A stretch of 64,000 bases of DNA from Paenibacillus sp. FSL R5-0623. GTDB taxonomy: Bacteria > Bacillota > Bacilli > Paenibacillales > Paenibacillaceae. Below are positions 17,798 to 25,600 of this stretch, piece after piece. The stretch spans positions 1,240,001 to 1,304,000 of the forward strand of contig NZ_CP150233.1 in assembly GCF_037974265.1 (NCBI RefSeq), written 5' to 3'. Position numbers and translations under genes: made by a program. Each line of letters begins with the position of its first letter. The stretch's first letter is position 1. The notes beneath the pieces were generated by a model. The model did not search any database. It was not told the origin of the DNA and was given only the letters and a program-made list of their open reading frames with translations.

Positions 17798-19864
17798 ATG
17801 GGAAACAGTAGTGAGGCTCAATACGACAAATATCTTGAGGATGGCAAACGTTTCATTGGTCGAACCAAGGAACTGACGACACTGGAGCGGTGGTTCAATC
17901 ATCCGGAAGCCCCATTAACCATATTTTCAATTACGGGTATGGGAGGCATTGGTAAATCTTCCTTGCTTTCAGAGATGTTATCTGTCTCTCGGGATCGAGG
18001 TGCGACGGCAATATGGATGGATGGTCGATCATGTGGGGCAACTCCTTCCGTTTTTATGGATTATTTGTCCTCTACATTAGGCTTGGAAACAATGGATAGT
18101 GAAGGATACCCGCGACCATTGAGTCTGCTGAGAGACACATCGATCGAGAAGAGATTGGTTCTGGCCGTGGATAATTATGAAGAGCTTGCTCTGTTAGAAA
18201 GCTGGTTCATGGAAGTCTTTGTATCCAAACTTCCGTTAAGAGGGATACTTGTCATTCTGGCATCACGCCCGGAACTGGCGTCCACCTGGCGGACACATCC
18301 CCGATTACATCAGAGGTTTATACAGATGCGGCTTCAACATTTCACAGTGGATGAGATTACGGAATACATCACGGTGGCAGGCTTTCTGAATCAGGGGATG
18401 GCGGGTACCATTACACGAATGACCGATGGACATCCGCTGGGGCTGGCCCTTGCTGTAGAAGCTGCGGATCAGAGGAGGAATCTTCCACAGTCCGAATGGG
18501 CTGAATTGTCACATATGATCAGTGCACGATTGTTATTGGAACTGACGAATTCCCGTCTGCATCCCATGGTGGAGGTACTGACACTGATTGAGACAGCCAA
18601 TCAGGAATTGTTATCATCTGTCCTGGACATGACTGTGACGCAAGAAGACTACCACATGCTGAGACAGATGTCGTTTATCCGTTCCGGTCCGGATGGTCTT
18701 GGACTGCATGACATGGCCAGGGTGCATCTGCTACGGGATTTTCGACAGCGTGAGCCACATCGGTTGCAGACATTGCGTATCAAGATTGCGAAGCTGCTGA
18801 AACCGCTACATGAACACGCAGGGGCTTATGCGCGTCGTCAAATCGCCCGAAAGATGCTTCTGCTCTGTCAGGAATCCATGCTTCAATACCGCAAGTACGC
18901 AGACGTGTCTCGTGATTCCCTGTTCTCCCCTCTTGAGACGATGAGAAAAGAGGATCTGCCCGCTCTGCACAGCTTGTTACAGCAATGGTGCGAGTACAGC
19001 GTGGAACCATGGCAGGCTGTGGCCTACGGTCCCTTCCTGGATGAGTTGGTACACCGTTATCCTGAAGGGATCGTATTGATGCGTGACAAGCTTGGGGAGA
19101 CAATAGCCATGTTCATCACGGTACTTGTACATAGGGGTAGTAGTGAGCTGCTTTTGAAATATTTTCCGAATGAGATGCATGAATGCTTCACTCTACAGGA
19201 GCTTGAGAATGACCCGGATCAGAGTGATACTCACTTTGCATTGCTGGCGGCAGCAAGAGATGATGTGCCTGGTTATACACGAGAAGAACTGGTGGGATAC
19301 ATGGCACTGGATCGACTATCTCTACTGGGTGATGGTGCACGAGCGATGCTCGTTGCAACGAATCCTCACCTGAAACTATTTTTGCAAAGTATTGGATTCC
19401 AGATGCGAAGAACCCGCACTCGTGTCTGTGACAGATTCGAGGACCGGGCGGACATACTTGATTTGGATTTGCGTAGCGGGCAATTCGGAGAGTGGGTCAT
19501 GTCTCTGTTTGCCCCGAAATCAACAGAAGATCGTATACAGCTGGAAACAACGGAAGTGGATGTTATCTGGACTGAACAGGATGTTCGCAAGATGTTGGGG
19601 AATCTTCGTTCTCCGGGAGAATTGCATGAATATGCTGACAGGGTTAGAGGAGTAAAGGATGGAATCCAGTTACAGCTGTATGTCATGGATCTGTTGGAAG
19701 GCAGGGTACACGGCCTATCTCCACAGGATCAGATGCTGTTATACGCGGCCTACTGGACGCATGCTGGCAATCCAACTGCCGCAGCCCAGACGTGTTCCAT
19801 GAGTCGGGCGACATTCTATCGCCATCTCAGAACAGCGCTGACTCGCCTGGCGCGGATTTTGTAG
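17798..19864 (+). CDS. STAND-type ATPase with C-terminal HTH
   Basis: A 688-residue protein. The N-terminal third is an NTPase of the STAND/NB-ARC kind: Walker A ITGMGGIGKSSL (about residues 47-58), Walker B-like LVLAVDNYEE (about 129-138), and GILVILASRPEL as the sensor segment. A winged-helix-like stretch comes next (DGLGLHDMARVHLL). The middle is helical and unassigned. The end is a Fis-like HTH (NPTAAAQTCSMSRATFYRHLRTAL). Such proteins are usually signal-dependent regulators that oligomerise on ATP binding. ACGGAGGAC sits before the ATG. No nuclease or other defence effector domain is visible, so a regulatory role is more likely than immunity. Confidence 0.72.
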   Translation: MGNSSEAQYDKYLEDGKRFIGRTKELTTLERWFNHPEAPLTIFSITGMGGIGKSSLLSEMLSVSRDRGATAIWMDGRSCGATPSVFMDYLSSTLGLETMDSEGYPRPLSLLRDTSIEKRLVLAVDNYEELALLESWFMEVFVSKLPLRGILVILASRPELASTWRTHPRLHQRFIQMRLQHFTVDEITEYITVAGFLNQGMAGTITRMTDGHPLGLALAVEAADQRRNLPQSEWAELSHMISARLLLELTNSRLHPMVEVLTLIETANQELLSSVLDMTVTQEDYHMLRQMSFIRSGPDGLGLHDMARVHLLRDFRQREPHRLQTLRIKIAKLLKPLHEHAGAYARRQIARKMLLLCQESMLQYRKYADVSRDSLFSPLETMRKEDLPALHSLLQQWCEYSVEPWQAVAYGPFLDELVHRYPEGIVLMRDKLGETIAMFITVLVHRGSSELLLKYFPNEMHECFTLQELENDPDQSDTHFALLAAARDDVPGYTREELVGYMALDRLSLLGDGARAMLVATNPHLKLFLQSIGFQMRRTRTRVCDRFEDRADILDLDLRSGQFGEWVMSLFAPKSTEDRIQLETTEVDVIWTEQDVRKMLGNLRSPGELHEYADRVRGVKDGIQLQLYVMDLLEGRVHGLSPQDQMLLYAAYWTHAGNPTAAAQTCSMSRATFYRHLRTALTRLARIL

Positions 19865-19911
19865 GGTTCTATTCGTTCATCATACCGAGAATGACGACAA
19901 GAAGAGGCTGG

Positions 19912-21621
19912 TCATAGACCAAGCCTCTTCATGCGGTTATAGAGTGTTGCCCTGGAGATGCCAAGTTGCTTGGCGAGTGTTCGTTTGTTGCCACCTGCTG
20001 CTCTCAGATATTGAATTAGAAGTTGCGCCTCATAGGTGTCCAATTTTTGCTGGTAGGTAACACCCGAGACAAGTTCGGAATCATTCGAGGGATCTAATTC
20101 GTCCACATTTGCAATGGATCGAGGTTCTGGTTCTGCTCCCGCCGAATCCTGACGTTGCTGATTTTCGTTGTTGGCATATGAATGAATTCCGGATGTCAGT
20201 TGAACTTCGGACTGTTCATGCATGGTGAGGGAAGTGAGGGTATCAGGCAGGTATTCCTGCTTCACCTCACCATCTGTCGTCAGAATGGTCAGGCGTTCGA
20301 TCACATTTCGTAATTCACGTACATTGCCTGGCCAATCATATTGGAACAGTAACTTGAACACTTCAGGTGGAACCAACTCAATGTGACGGTTATACAGCAA
20401 TGAGAACTCTTGCAGGAACGTCTGGGTTAATTCATATATATCTTCCTTGCGCATGCGCAGAGGAGGGATGACAAGGTTAATGACATTCAGCCGGTAGTAG
20501 AGATCTTCCCGGAATTGGTTGCGGGTAATCATGCTAAGCAGGTTCTGGTTGGTTGCAGCGATAATCCGGCAGTCGGCCTGTTTCATACGCGTTCCCCCCA
20601 CAGGAAAGTAACTCTTCTCCTGTAACACCCGAAGCAGCTTCACTTGCAATTCCAATGGCATCTCACCGATCTCATCCAGAAAAAGAGTCCCCCCTTCGGC
20701 AAGCTCAATCTTACCCTTTTTGCCTTTGGGATCCGCTCCGGAAAATGCGCCTTTTTCATAGCCGAATAGCTCACTTTCAAACAAGGAAGCGGGGATTGCC
20801 CCGCAGTTAATCGCGATAAACGGTGCAGTCTGCAATTCACGAAGATCATGAATAGCTTTGGCGAATAACTCCTTGCCTGTGCCGCTCTCCCCGAGTATAA
20901 GTACGGTTGCTGAGGTGGTACTGATCTTGCGAATGGTCTCCATGCACTGCTTAATAACCAAGCTACTGCCCTTGATTCTGGCAAATGGATCTGATTCGGG
21001 ACGTAGCCGAGCAACGGCTTTCTCCAAGTGCTGGACTTTGGAGGTCATATGTAATAGTTCCTGATGTAATCGGATTTCGGTTGTTATATCCACTTCGGCA
21101 GCAACTGCACCCACAATACGTCCATCCAGTTGGACTGGACGAGCATTAATCAGCGCGAAGAGGTCGGGCCGTGGCTGATGCTGTTTGCGATAGACCGTTT
21201 CACCGGTATACAACGTTTTGAGAGACTGTAGCCGATCTGGAGGGAAAAAGTCCGCCGCGGGTTGTCCGATGATGTCTTTTTTGCTGATCGAAAAAACATG
21301 CTCCGCGCCAGTTGTCCAGTAGGCCACCTTGGCATCTTCATTAATTAATGTCAGAGCTGAACCCGCTGTCTCCAGTGTGGTCTCAAAATAAGCTTCTATT
21401 AGTCGATGCGCATGCATCATGGCATGCATAACATCGGATACGGAGATATATCCCAGTACGGGTCCTTCATCCTGAATGAACAGATAAGAAGATGTGTCGA
21501 ATAAGGAGATGGCATCTACCAGCGATATCGATGAAGGGATACAGGGGGTGGGGAGGACTGTATCCAGAGTATCCATATCCGTGCGCAATAAAGACATTAA
21601 ATCTGGAAGCAAATGTTTCAT
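19912..21621 (-). CDS. Sigma-54-dependent enhancer-binding regulator with PAS domain (RocR-like)
   Basis: A 569-residue activator. The first 80 residues look like a CBS-type fragment (SYLFIQDEGPVLGYISVSDVMHAM). A PAS domain follows (about 85-190), then the sigma-54 AAA+ domain (about 230-460) with Walker A GESGTGKE, the GAFSGA form of the GAFTGA loop that contacts sigma-54, and GGTLFLDEIGEMP as Walker B. The C-terminal Fis HTH is NKRTLAKQLGISRATLYNRMKRL. ATG 21621 is chosen because GAGGTGAT precedes it and the frame upstream is not conserved-looking. Two sigma-54 promoters and rpoN lie within 7 kb, so the proline genes are the obvious target (inference). Confidence 0.92.
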   Translation of the reverse strand: MKHLLPDLMSLLRTDMDTLDTVLPTPCIPSSISLVDAISLFDTSSYLFIQDEGPVLGYISVSDVMHAMMHAHRLIEAYFETTLETAGSALTLINEDAKVAYWTTGAEHVFSISKKDIIGQPAADFFPPDRLQSLKTLYTGETVYRKQHQPRPDLFALINARPVQLDGRIVGAVAAEVDITTEIRLHQELLHMTSKVQHLEKAVARLRPESDPFARIKGSSLVIKQCMETIRKISTTSATVLILGESGTGKELFAKAIHDLRELQTAPFIAINCGAIPASLFESELFGYEKGAFSGADPKGKKGKIELAEGGTLFLDEIGEMPLELQVKLLRVLQEKSYFPVGGTRMKQADCRIIAATNQNLLSMITRNQFREDLYYRLNVINLVIPPLRMRKEDIYELTQTFLQEFSLLYNRHIELVPPEVFKLLFQYDWPGNVRELRNVIERLTILTTDGEVKQEYLPDTLTSLTMHEQSEVQLTSGIHSYANNENQQRQDSAGAEPEPRSIANVDELDPSNDSELVSGVTYQQKLDTYEAQLLIQYLRAAGGNKRTLAKQLGISRATLYNRMKRLGL

Positions 21622-21792
21622 CGGTATCACCTCAGTTTGGGCATAACTTTCAGGACTGTACCTGTTACAAGGAACTCTTATGATCTGAGTAAATGGAAAT
21701 ATTTGAGTGAGATAGTTATCCATATTATAGCTTTCAAAGTGAAGTGTGTATAGATTTTTTGACATGAATCATACATAAGACAATCGGAAATC

Positions 21793-22002
21793 GTGGTTAA
21801 TTTTGTTTTTGTAATGTTGGGGACTACGTGGTATTTTTCATCGTTGCCCAATCCAGGAATAGTCATTATCACTGCTGCATCAAGTGATGTACTGACATTA
21901 CGGAATCATTCCAGTGCATCGGCAGTTGATCTGCAGACCCTGGCAGGCGGAACACAGATCAATGCGAATGCCTCTAACCTAATGCTACAATTAAGTGGTT
22001 AA
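21793..22002 (+). pseudogene. Possible remnant of a BclA-like exosporium/collagen-like protein C-terminus
   Basis: The frame from about 21840 to 22002 encodes SSDVLTLRNHSSASAVDL and GGTQINANASNLMLQLSG. This resembles the last strand of BclA-type C-terminal domains (LTLRNxS..., GGTQ...NASL...). There is no RBS and no collagen-like region upstream, so it looks like a leftover 3' end. The rest of the gap from 21622 to 22140 shows only a small CTCGCT/AGCGAG hairpin near 22079. Confidence 0.3.
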
Positions 22003-22140
22003 CTTTTGAATAATAAATGGGTATGTCCAGAAAAATAGACATTTAACTTTTCCTTATCTCATAATCATCCTCTAGAACGCTCGCTTGGAGCGAGAGAGCC
22101 TCCTTTCGGCATATCCCCTTTTCCTTATTGTATAACTTGG

Positions 22141-23016
22141 TTACAGCCTCGGTTTAAATGCATCTCGATGCTCTCTCAGGAATGCATCAAGTGAGCGCGG
22201 CGCTCTGCCAAGCAAGCGTTGAACGGTATCCGTCGGCTTTTCTGGCACAACGGTAGACATCGTCTGAATTTCCACAACGTGGTCTGCAAGCCAAGGAGGC
22301 ATCTGTCCATGTTCGATCAGATCCGTTCGAAGCTCCTCGGGTTTGAGGTTGAGGAATCCGATCGGTCGATTGAACAGGGTGGACATTTTATCTGCAATCT
22401 GTGCATAAGTGAATGCTCCGGAACCCGTCAGCGTATAGATGCGGTTCACTGGTTTGTCTCTAGTCAGCACTTCTGTGGCAATATCTGCGATGTCTCGGCA
22501 ATCGATGAAGTTGCACGGGGAATCTCCAATGCAGCCGAAGAATACATCTTGGGTTGTAATGGTTGGTGCGAGTCGGAGCAGATTTTGCATAAAAGCATAG
22601 GGGCGCAGCAATGTATATGTCATCCCGGATTTCACTAGAGCTTGCTCAATTTGTTCATGCCAGCCTGCTACAGATACTGGTGAACGTTCGTCATATGCTG
22701 GGCTGGATATTTTGACGACATGCTCCACTCCCTCTTGTGCAGCCATCTGAATAATGGATGTCTCTAGTTCCACTTGTTTAGGGTTGTTGGATAACGCTAG
22801 AAATAGTTGACTGATACCCGCCAAAGCTCTGCGCATCGATTCGGAATCATTTGCATCGGCAGCACAGATTTCAATCCCGGACAACGCCAAGTCCGCCATT
22901 TGTTGACGAAGCTTATCCGGCTTTCTACATACTGCCCGAACGGGAATACCTCTTTCCATCAAACGTCTCAAAAGTACATTTCCAATCATGCCTGTTGCTC
23001 CAATAATAGTAATCAT
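22141..23016 (-). CDS. NmrA-like NAD(P)-binding protein (atypical SDR)
   Basis: A 291-residue single Rossmann-fold protein. The N-terminus ITIIGATGMIGNVLLRRLMERGIPVRAVCRKPDKL has the GxxGxxG cofactor loop of NmrA/quinone-oxidoreductase-2-like SDRs. KISSPAYDERSPVSVAGWHEQIEQAL follows, without the classical YxxxK pair. AAGGAGAG precedes the ATG. The gene lies 29 bases downstream of a small membrane protein gene on the same strand, and both are probably under the MarR regulator upstream. The function is likely redox-linked detoxification or redox sensing; the substrate is unknown. Confidence 0.85.
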   Translation of the reverse strand: MITIIGATGMIGNVLLRRLMERGIPVRAVCRKPDKLRQQMADLALSGIEICAADANDSESMRRALAGISQLFLALSNNPKQVELETSIIQMAAQEGVEHVVKISSPAYDERSPVSVAGWHEQIEQALVKSGMTYTLLRPYAFMQNLLRLAPTITTQDVFFGCIGDSPCNFIDCRDIADIATEVLTRDKPVNRIYTLTGSGAFTYAQIADKMSTLFNRPIGFLNLKPEELRTDLIEHGQMPPWLADHVVEIQTMSTVVPEKPTDTVQRLLGRAPRSLDAFLREHRDAFKPRL

Positions 23017-23045
23017 GTTTCAATCTCTCCTTATAATGAACTTGT

Positions 23046-23525
23046 TTATTTGATAATGTAAGCTCGCCAGCGCCATGTCATGATCGTACAAGCTATTGCA
23101 CCGGACAATGGAAAATCGAACCCAATATGATCCAACCAAGCCCATGAAGAACTCGGGTTTACGATCTGCAATACATTAGAAATCCCCCACGCCGCCACCA
23201 AGCCAAACCATGCGCCTGCAAGTGCCAAGCAGCCCACGACAATGATCCGGGGTGCTTTCGCCACCCACCGTGTGCGGTTTTCACGGTTACGAAGCCAGAG
23301 TCCGGCCCATAGAGCCATAAGCAGAGACGCCCCTCCAATCGTTGTTAAAGCTCGTAACTGAAGGACTTTATCAGCGGTAACGATTCCCCCGATGCTTGCC
23401 ATGATGGCAGGAGACAAGTAGGCCGGGATTAATTCACGCCACAGTACAAAAGGTTTTGGGGGAGGATTAGCGGCTCGGTTTGGATAAGCTTCCTCGGAAT
23501 GAATGGGGTCATTAAGGTTAACCAT
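23046..23525 (-). CDS. Small membrane protein, unknown function
   Basis: A 159-residue protein with a Pro-rich N-terminus and about four hydrophobic segments (AYLSPAIMASIGGIV, IGGASLLMALWAGLWL, IIVVGCLALAGAWFGLVAAW, LSGAIACTIMTW). ATG 23525 is chosen since AAAGGAGTAGTGAT lies just before it. It is the first gene of a two-gene operon with the NmrA-like gene, and its start lies 39 bases after a 44-bp palindrome. It is not recognised beyond being a membrane protein. Confidence 0.75.
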   Translation of the reverse strand: MVNLNDPIHSEEAYPNRAANPPPKPFVLWRELIPAYLSPAIMASIGGIVTADKVLQLRALTTIGGASLLMALWAGLWLRNRENRTRWVAKAPRIIVVGCLALAGAWFGLVAAWGISNVLQIVNPSSSWAWLDHIGFDFPLSGAIACTIMTWRWRAYIIK

Positions 23526-23563
23526 ATCACTACTCCTTTTTTGTATAGAAATCACTGATTTGC

Positions 23564-23607
23564 TTTCACCCCTATATAATTAGGAGCCTAATTATATAGG
23601 GGTGAAA
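23564..23607. promoter_or_regulatory. 44-bp palindrome, probable MarR operator
   Basis: Two perfect 21-base arms (23564-23584 and 23587-23607) flank the central AG. Each arm contains CCTAATTATATAGGGG. The block CCTAATTATATAG recurs with one change as CCTAACTATATAG (24226-24238) in the MarR gene's own promoter. The position just upstream of the membrane-protein operon suits repression. A second hairpin (GGGCTAGTT/AACTAGCCC, 23610-23628) abuts it and may end the MarR transcript. Confidence 0.65.
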
Positions 23608-23652
23608 ATGGGCTAGTTGAACTAGCCCGGTTCACCTTTCTTCGTTATGCTC

Positions 23653-24210
23653 CTAGGATTTTGGTTCTGAGAAGTCGCGTGACTCATCTGTAAGTGCTGC
23701 AATGCCTTGTGTTACACGCCCCAGCAGGTTGAGAAACACACTCCTTTCCTCGATCGTAAGTAATCCGACCATCGCTTCCAGTCTGGCAAAATGTTCCGCA
23801 GCCATATCCGTTAGCTTCTTCGCACCTTTGGCGGTCAAAATGACTGACTTCTGACGACCATCAACGGAACTCGTCCGACGAGCAACCAGTCCGTCCCGTT
23901 CTAAAATCTCGATTAGACCAGTTACGGTAGCACGGGTTACACCCAGATTTTCCGCCAGTTGGGAGGGCAGTTCTTCTCCATCGTGATCTTCAAGATCTGC
24001 CAACAGACGATATCGACCTGTCGATAAACCGAATCTGGAGAAATGGATTTCCGCAGCATGCCCAAGTTTGGCTCCTGCTACCATCAGTCTGGATGCGACA
24101 AGCACTGCTTGTGCATCCACGTCTAATTGATAGCGATCAACCTGACGCTTCGTTTGTACTAACGAAGGGATGAGGTACATATCAGTTGTTGATTTGTTTT
24201 GATTGTCCAT
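23653..24210 (-). CDS. MarR family transcriptional regulator
   Basis: A 185-residue winged-helix regulator. The DNA-binding part is LPSQLAENLGVTRATVTGLIEILERDGLVARRTSSVDGRQKSVILTAKGAKKL (about 95-147), with the DxRxK wing. The N-terminal 30 residues are an extra tail. No Shine-Dalgarno sequence precedes the ATG, and a -35/-10 pair is placed so that transcription would start at or very near the ATG, which suggests a leaderless mRNA. The regulated operon lies downstream on the same strand. The ligand is unknown. Confidence 0.9.
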   Translation of the reverse strand: MDNQNKSTTDMYLIPSLVQTKRQVDRYQLDVDAQAVLVASRLMVAGAKLGHAAEIHFSRFGLSTGRYRLLADLEDHDGEELPSQLAENLGVTRATVTGLIEILERDGLVARRTSSVDGRQKSVILTAKGAKKLTDMAAEHFARLEAMVGLLTIEERSVFLNLLGRVTQGIAALTDESRDFSEPKS

Positions 24211-24216
24211 GAATAT

Positions 24217-24245
24217 AGTATGGTACCTAACTATATAGTTGTCAA
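24217..24245 (-). promoter_or_regulatory. MarR gene promoter with embedded palindrome
   Basis: On the minus strand TTGACA (24245-24240), a 17-base spacer, then CATACT (24222-24217). The palindrome AACTATATAGTT (24229-24240) fills the spacer, so the regulator would exclude polymerase. The predicted start point coincides with the initiation codon. Confidence 0.55.
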
Positions 24246-24301
24246 CTTTTGTTTAGACCATTCGTAAAGTTGGATGCTCTCGTAAAGTGTTCGTAGAGAA
24301 A

Positions 24302-24340
24302 AAACCATGTGCCGCCAGAAAGAAAGAGACAACATGGTTT
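24302..24340. terminator. Bidirectional terminator after proline dehydrogenase gene
   Basis: AAACCATGT (24302-24310) pairs with ACATGGTTT (24332-24340), with T-rich runs on both sides (T7 within TTCTTTTTTTC on the plus strand). Confidence 0.6.
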
Positions 24341-24383
24341 TCTTTTTTTCTTTTTCATATATATTGATCCAGCTGGAAAATAA

Positions 24384-25307
24384 CTATCGGAACATATTCT
24401 TAACGACCATCCAGAGATTAGCCGGTTTTTCGGCCAAACGGCGAGTATAGTACGGATACCACATGGTGCCATAAGGTACGTAACAGCGAATGCGATAGCC
24501 TTCTTTGGCGAGACGTTCCTGTTCGCTCATGCGCAGACCATATAACATCTGGAATTCAAAGGCATCCGGCGAGATTCCCCGATCCTTGGCGTATTGTTTC
24601 GTCCAGTTAATGATGTGATCATCATGCGAGGCAACTGCAGTGTACACACCCTGATCGAGATGATTGCGAATCATCGTTTTGAATTGATGAATGACTTCAG
24701 AAGTGTTCTGATAGGCGACTGATCCGGGTTCTTTGTAAGCACCTTTAACCAGACGAAGCCGAATACCTTCCCGAATCATATCGCGTGTATCTTCTTCGGT
24801 GCGATGCAGGTAGGCTTGCAATACTGTGCCTGTATTATGCAGTCCTTCCGAGTGCAATCTTCGGACAATATCCAGCGTCGCTTGAGTAAATGGACTATCC
24901 TCCATATCAATTCGAACAAAAAGATCATGCAATTTGGCTTGTGCGGCAACGGTACGGATATTTTGATATCCCTCTTCCGGGTCAAGTGCGAGGCCCATCT
25001 GGGTTGGTTTCAGTGAGACGTTGGAGTCTGCGCCTTCACGTGCAATGCCTTCTACCAGTCGTACATATTCATCCCTGTATAAAGCCGCTTCGCTCAGGCG
25101 AGTGATGCCTTCGCCCAGATGATCGAGTGTAGCCATAATGCCTTTATTATTGAGTATGTGGATCTCTTCGAGAGCTTCTTCCAAGGTGCTTCCTGCAATA
25201 AACTTGCCTGCCAGCTTCTTACCATATCTAATGGACAGGTTCTCTACAGCTTTGTTGCCTGCCACGGTTAATAAGGTTTTGCGATATATTTCCGTTCCTA
25301 CACTCAT
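24384..25307 (-). CDS. fadM: Proline dehydrogenase
   Basis: A 307-residue FAD enzyme (known as FadM/PutB in Bacillus) oxidising proline to pyrroline-5-carboxylate. The barrel signatures are VSLKPTQMGL, LFVRIDMEDS, IRLRLVKGAYKEP, VASHDDHII and FEFQMLYGLR near the C-terminus. ATG 25307 is set by GAAGGAGG just upstream; an in-frame ATG seven codons earlier lacks one. It is divergent from the P5C dehydrogenase gene, the next step in the pathway, and a -24/-12 promoter lies 39 bases before the start. Confidence 0.94.
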   Translation of the reverse strand: MSVGTEIYRKTLLTVAGNKAVENLSIRYGKKLAGKFIAGSTLEEALEEIHILNNKGIMATLDHLGEGITRLSEAALYRDEYVRLVEGIAREGADSNVSLKPTQMGLALDPEEGYQNIRTVAAQAKLHDLFVRIDMEDSPFTQATLDIVRRLHSEGLHNTGTVLQAYLHRTEEDTRDMIREGIRLRLVKGAYKEPGSVAYQNTSEVIHQFKTMIRNHLDQGVYTAVASHDDHIINWTKQYAKDRGISPDAFEFQMLYGLRMSEQERLAKEGYRIRCYVPYGTMWYPYYTRRLAEKPANLWMVVKNMFR

Positions 25308-25345
25308 TTTCGTTTCCTCCTTCAGCATTGTGCATCCTTAATTCA

Positions 25346-25362
25346 AGCAAGAAACATGCCAG
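25346..25362 (-). promoter_or_regulatory. Sigma-54 (-24/-12) promoter of proline dehydrogenase gene
   Basis: On the minus strand CTGGCATGTTTCTTGCT: TGGCA and TTGCT with the required spacing, differing from consensus TTGGCACN5TTGCW at two positions. The RBS follows about 25 bases later, a sensible leader. Confidence 0.75.
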
Positions 25363-25416
25363 ATTTGGCGATGGTCTATTATTTTTCATGGAAATTTTCT
25401 ATTTAAATTGTACTTT

Positions 25417-25466
25417 GAAGGTTGTTCTGTCATCGGAGTGGGCAGTGTGAATTTTCTTTAGTTGAA
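25417..25466 (+). repeat. Partial copy of the dispersed repeat
   Basis: GAAGGTTGTTCTGTCA and the following CGnAGTG...CAGTGT.AA match the right-hand part of the element at 44841-44890. The hairpin portion is missing. It lies between the two divergent sigma-54 promoters. Confidence 0.5.
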
Positions 25467-25500
25467 TTTAACGAGAAAAATATTTCAATCCCAACCGGAG

Positions 25501-25517
25501 TTGGCACGGATTTTGCT
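25501..25517 (+). promoter_or_regulatory. Sigma-54 (-24/-12) promoter of P5C dehydrogenase gene
   Basis: TTGGCACGGATTTTGCT fits the consensus TTGGCACRNNNYTTGCW at every defined position. It lies 84 bases before the start codon. Confidence 0.88.
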
Positions 25518-25600
25518 ACATATATTTGGTGATGAGTAACATGCAACATAATTCAGGCGAGCAGCCAGCGAATCCCACATCCTGAAGGAGGAATCAGTTG

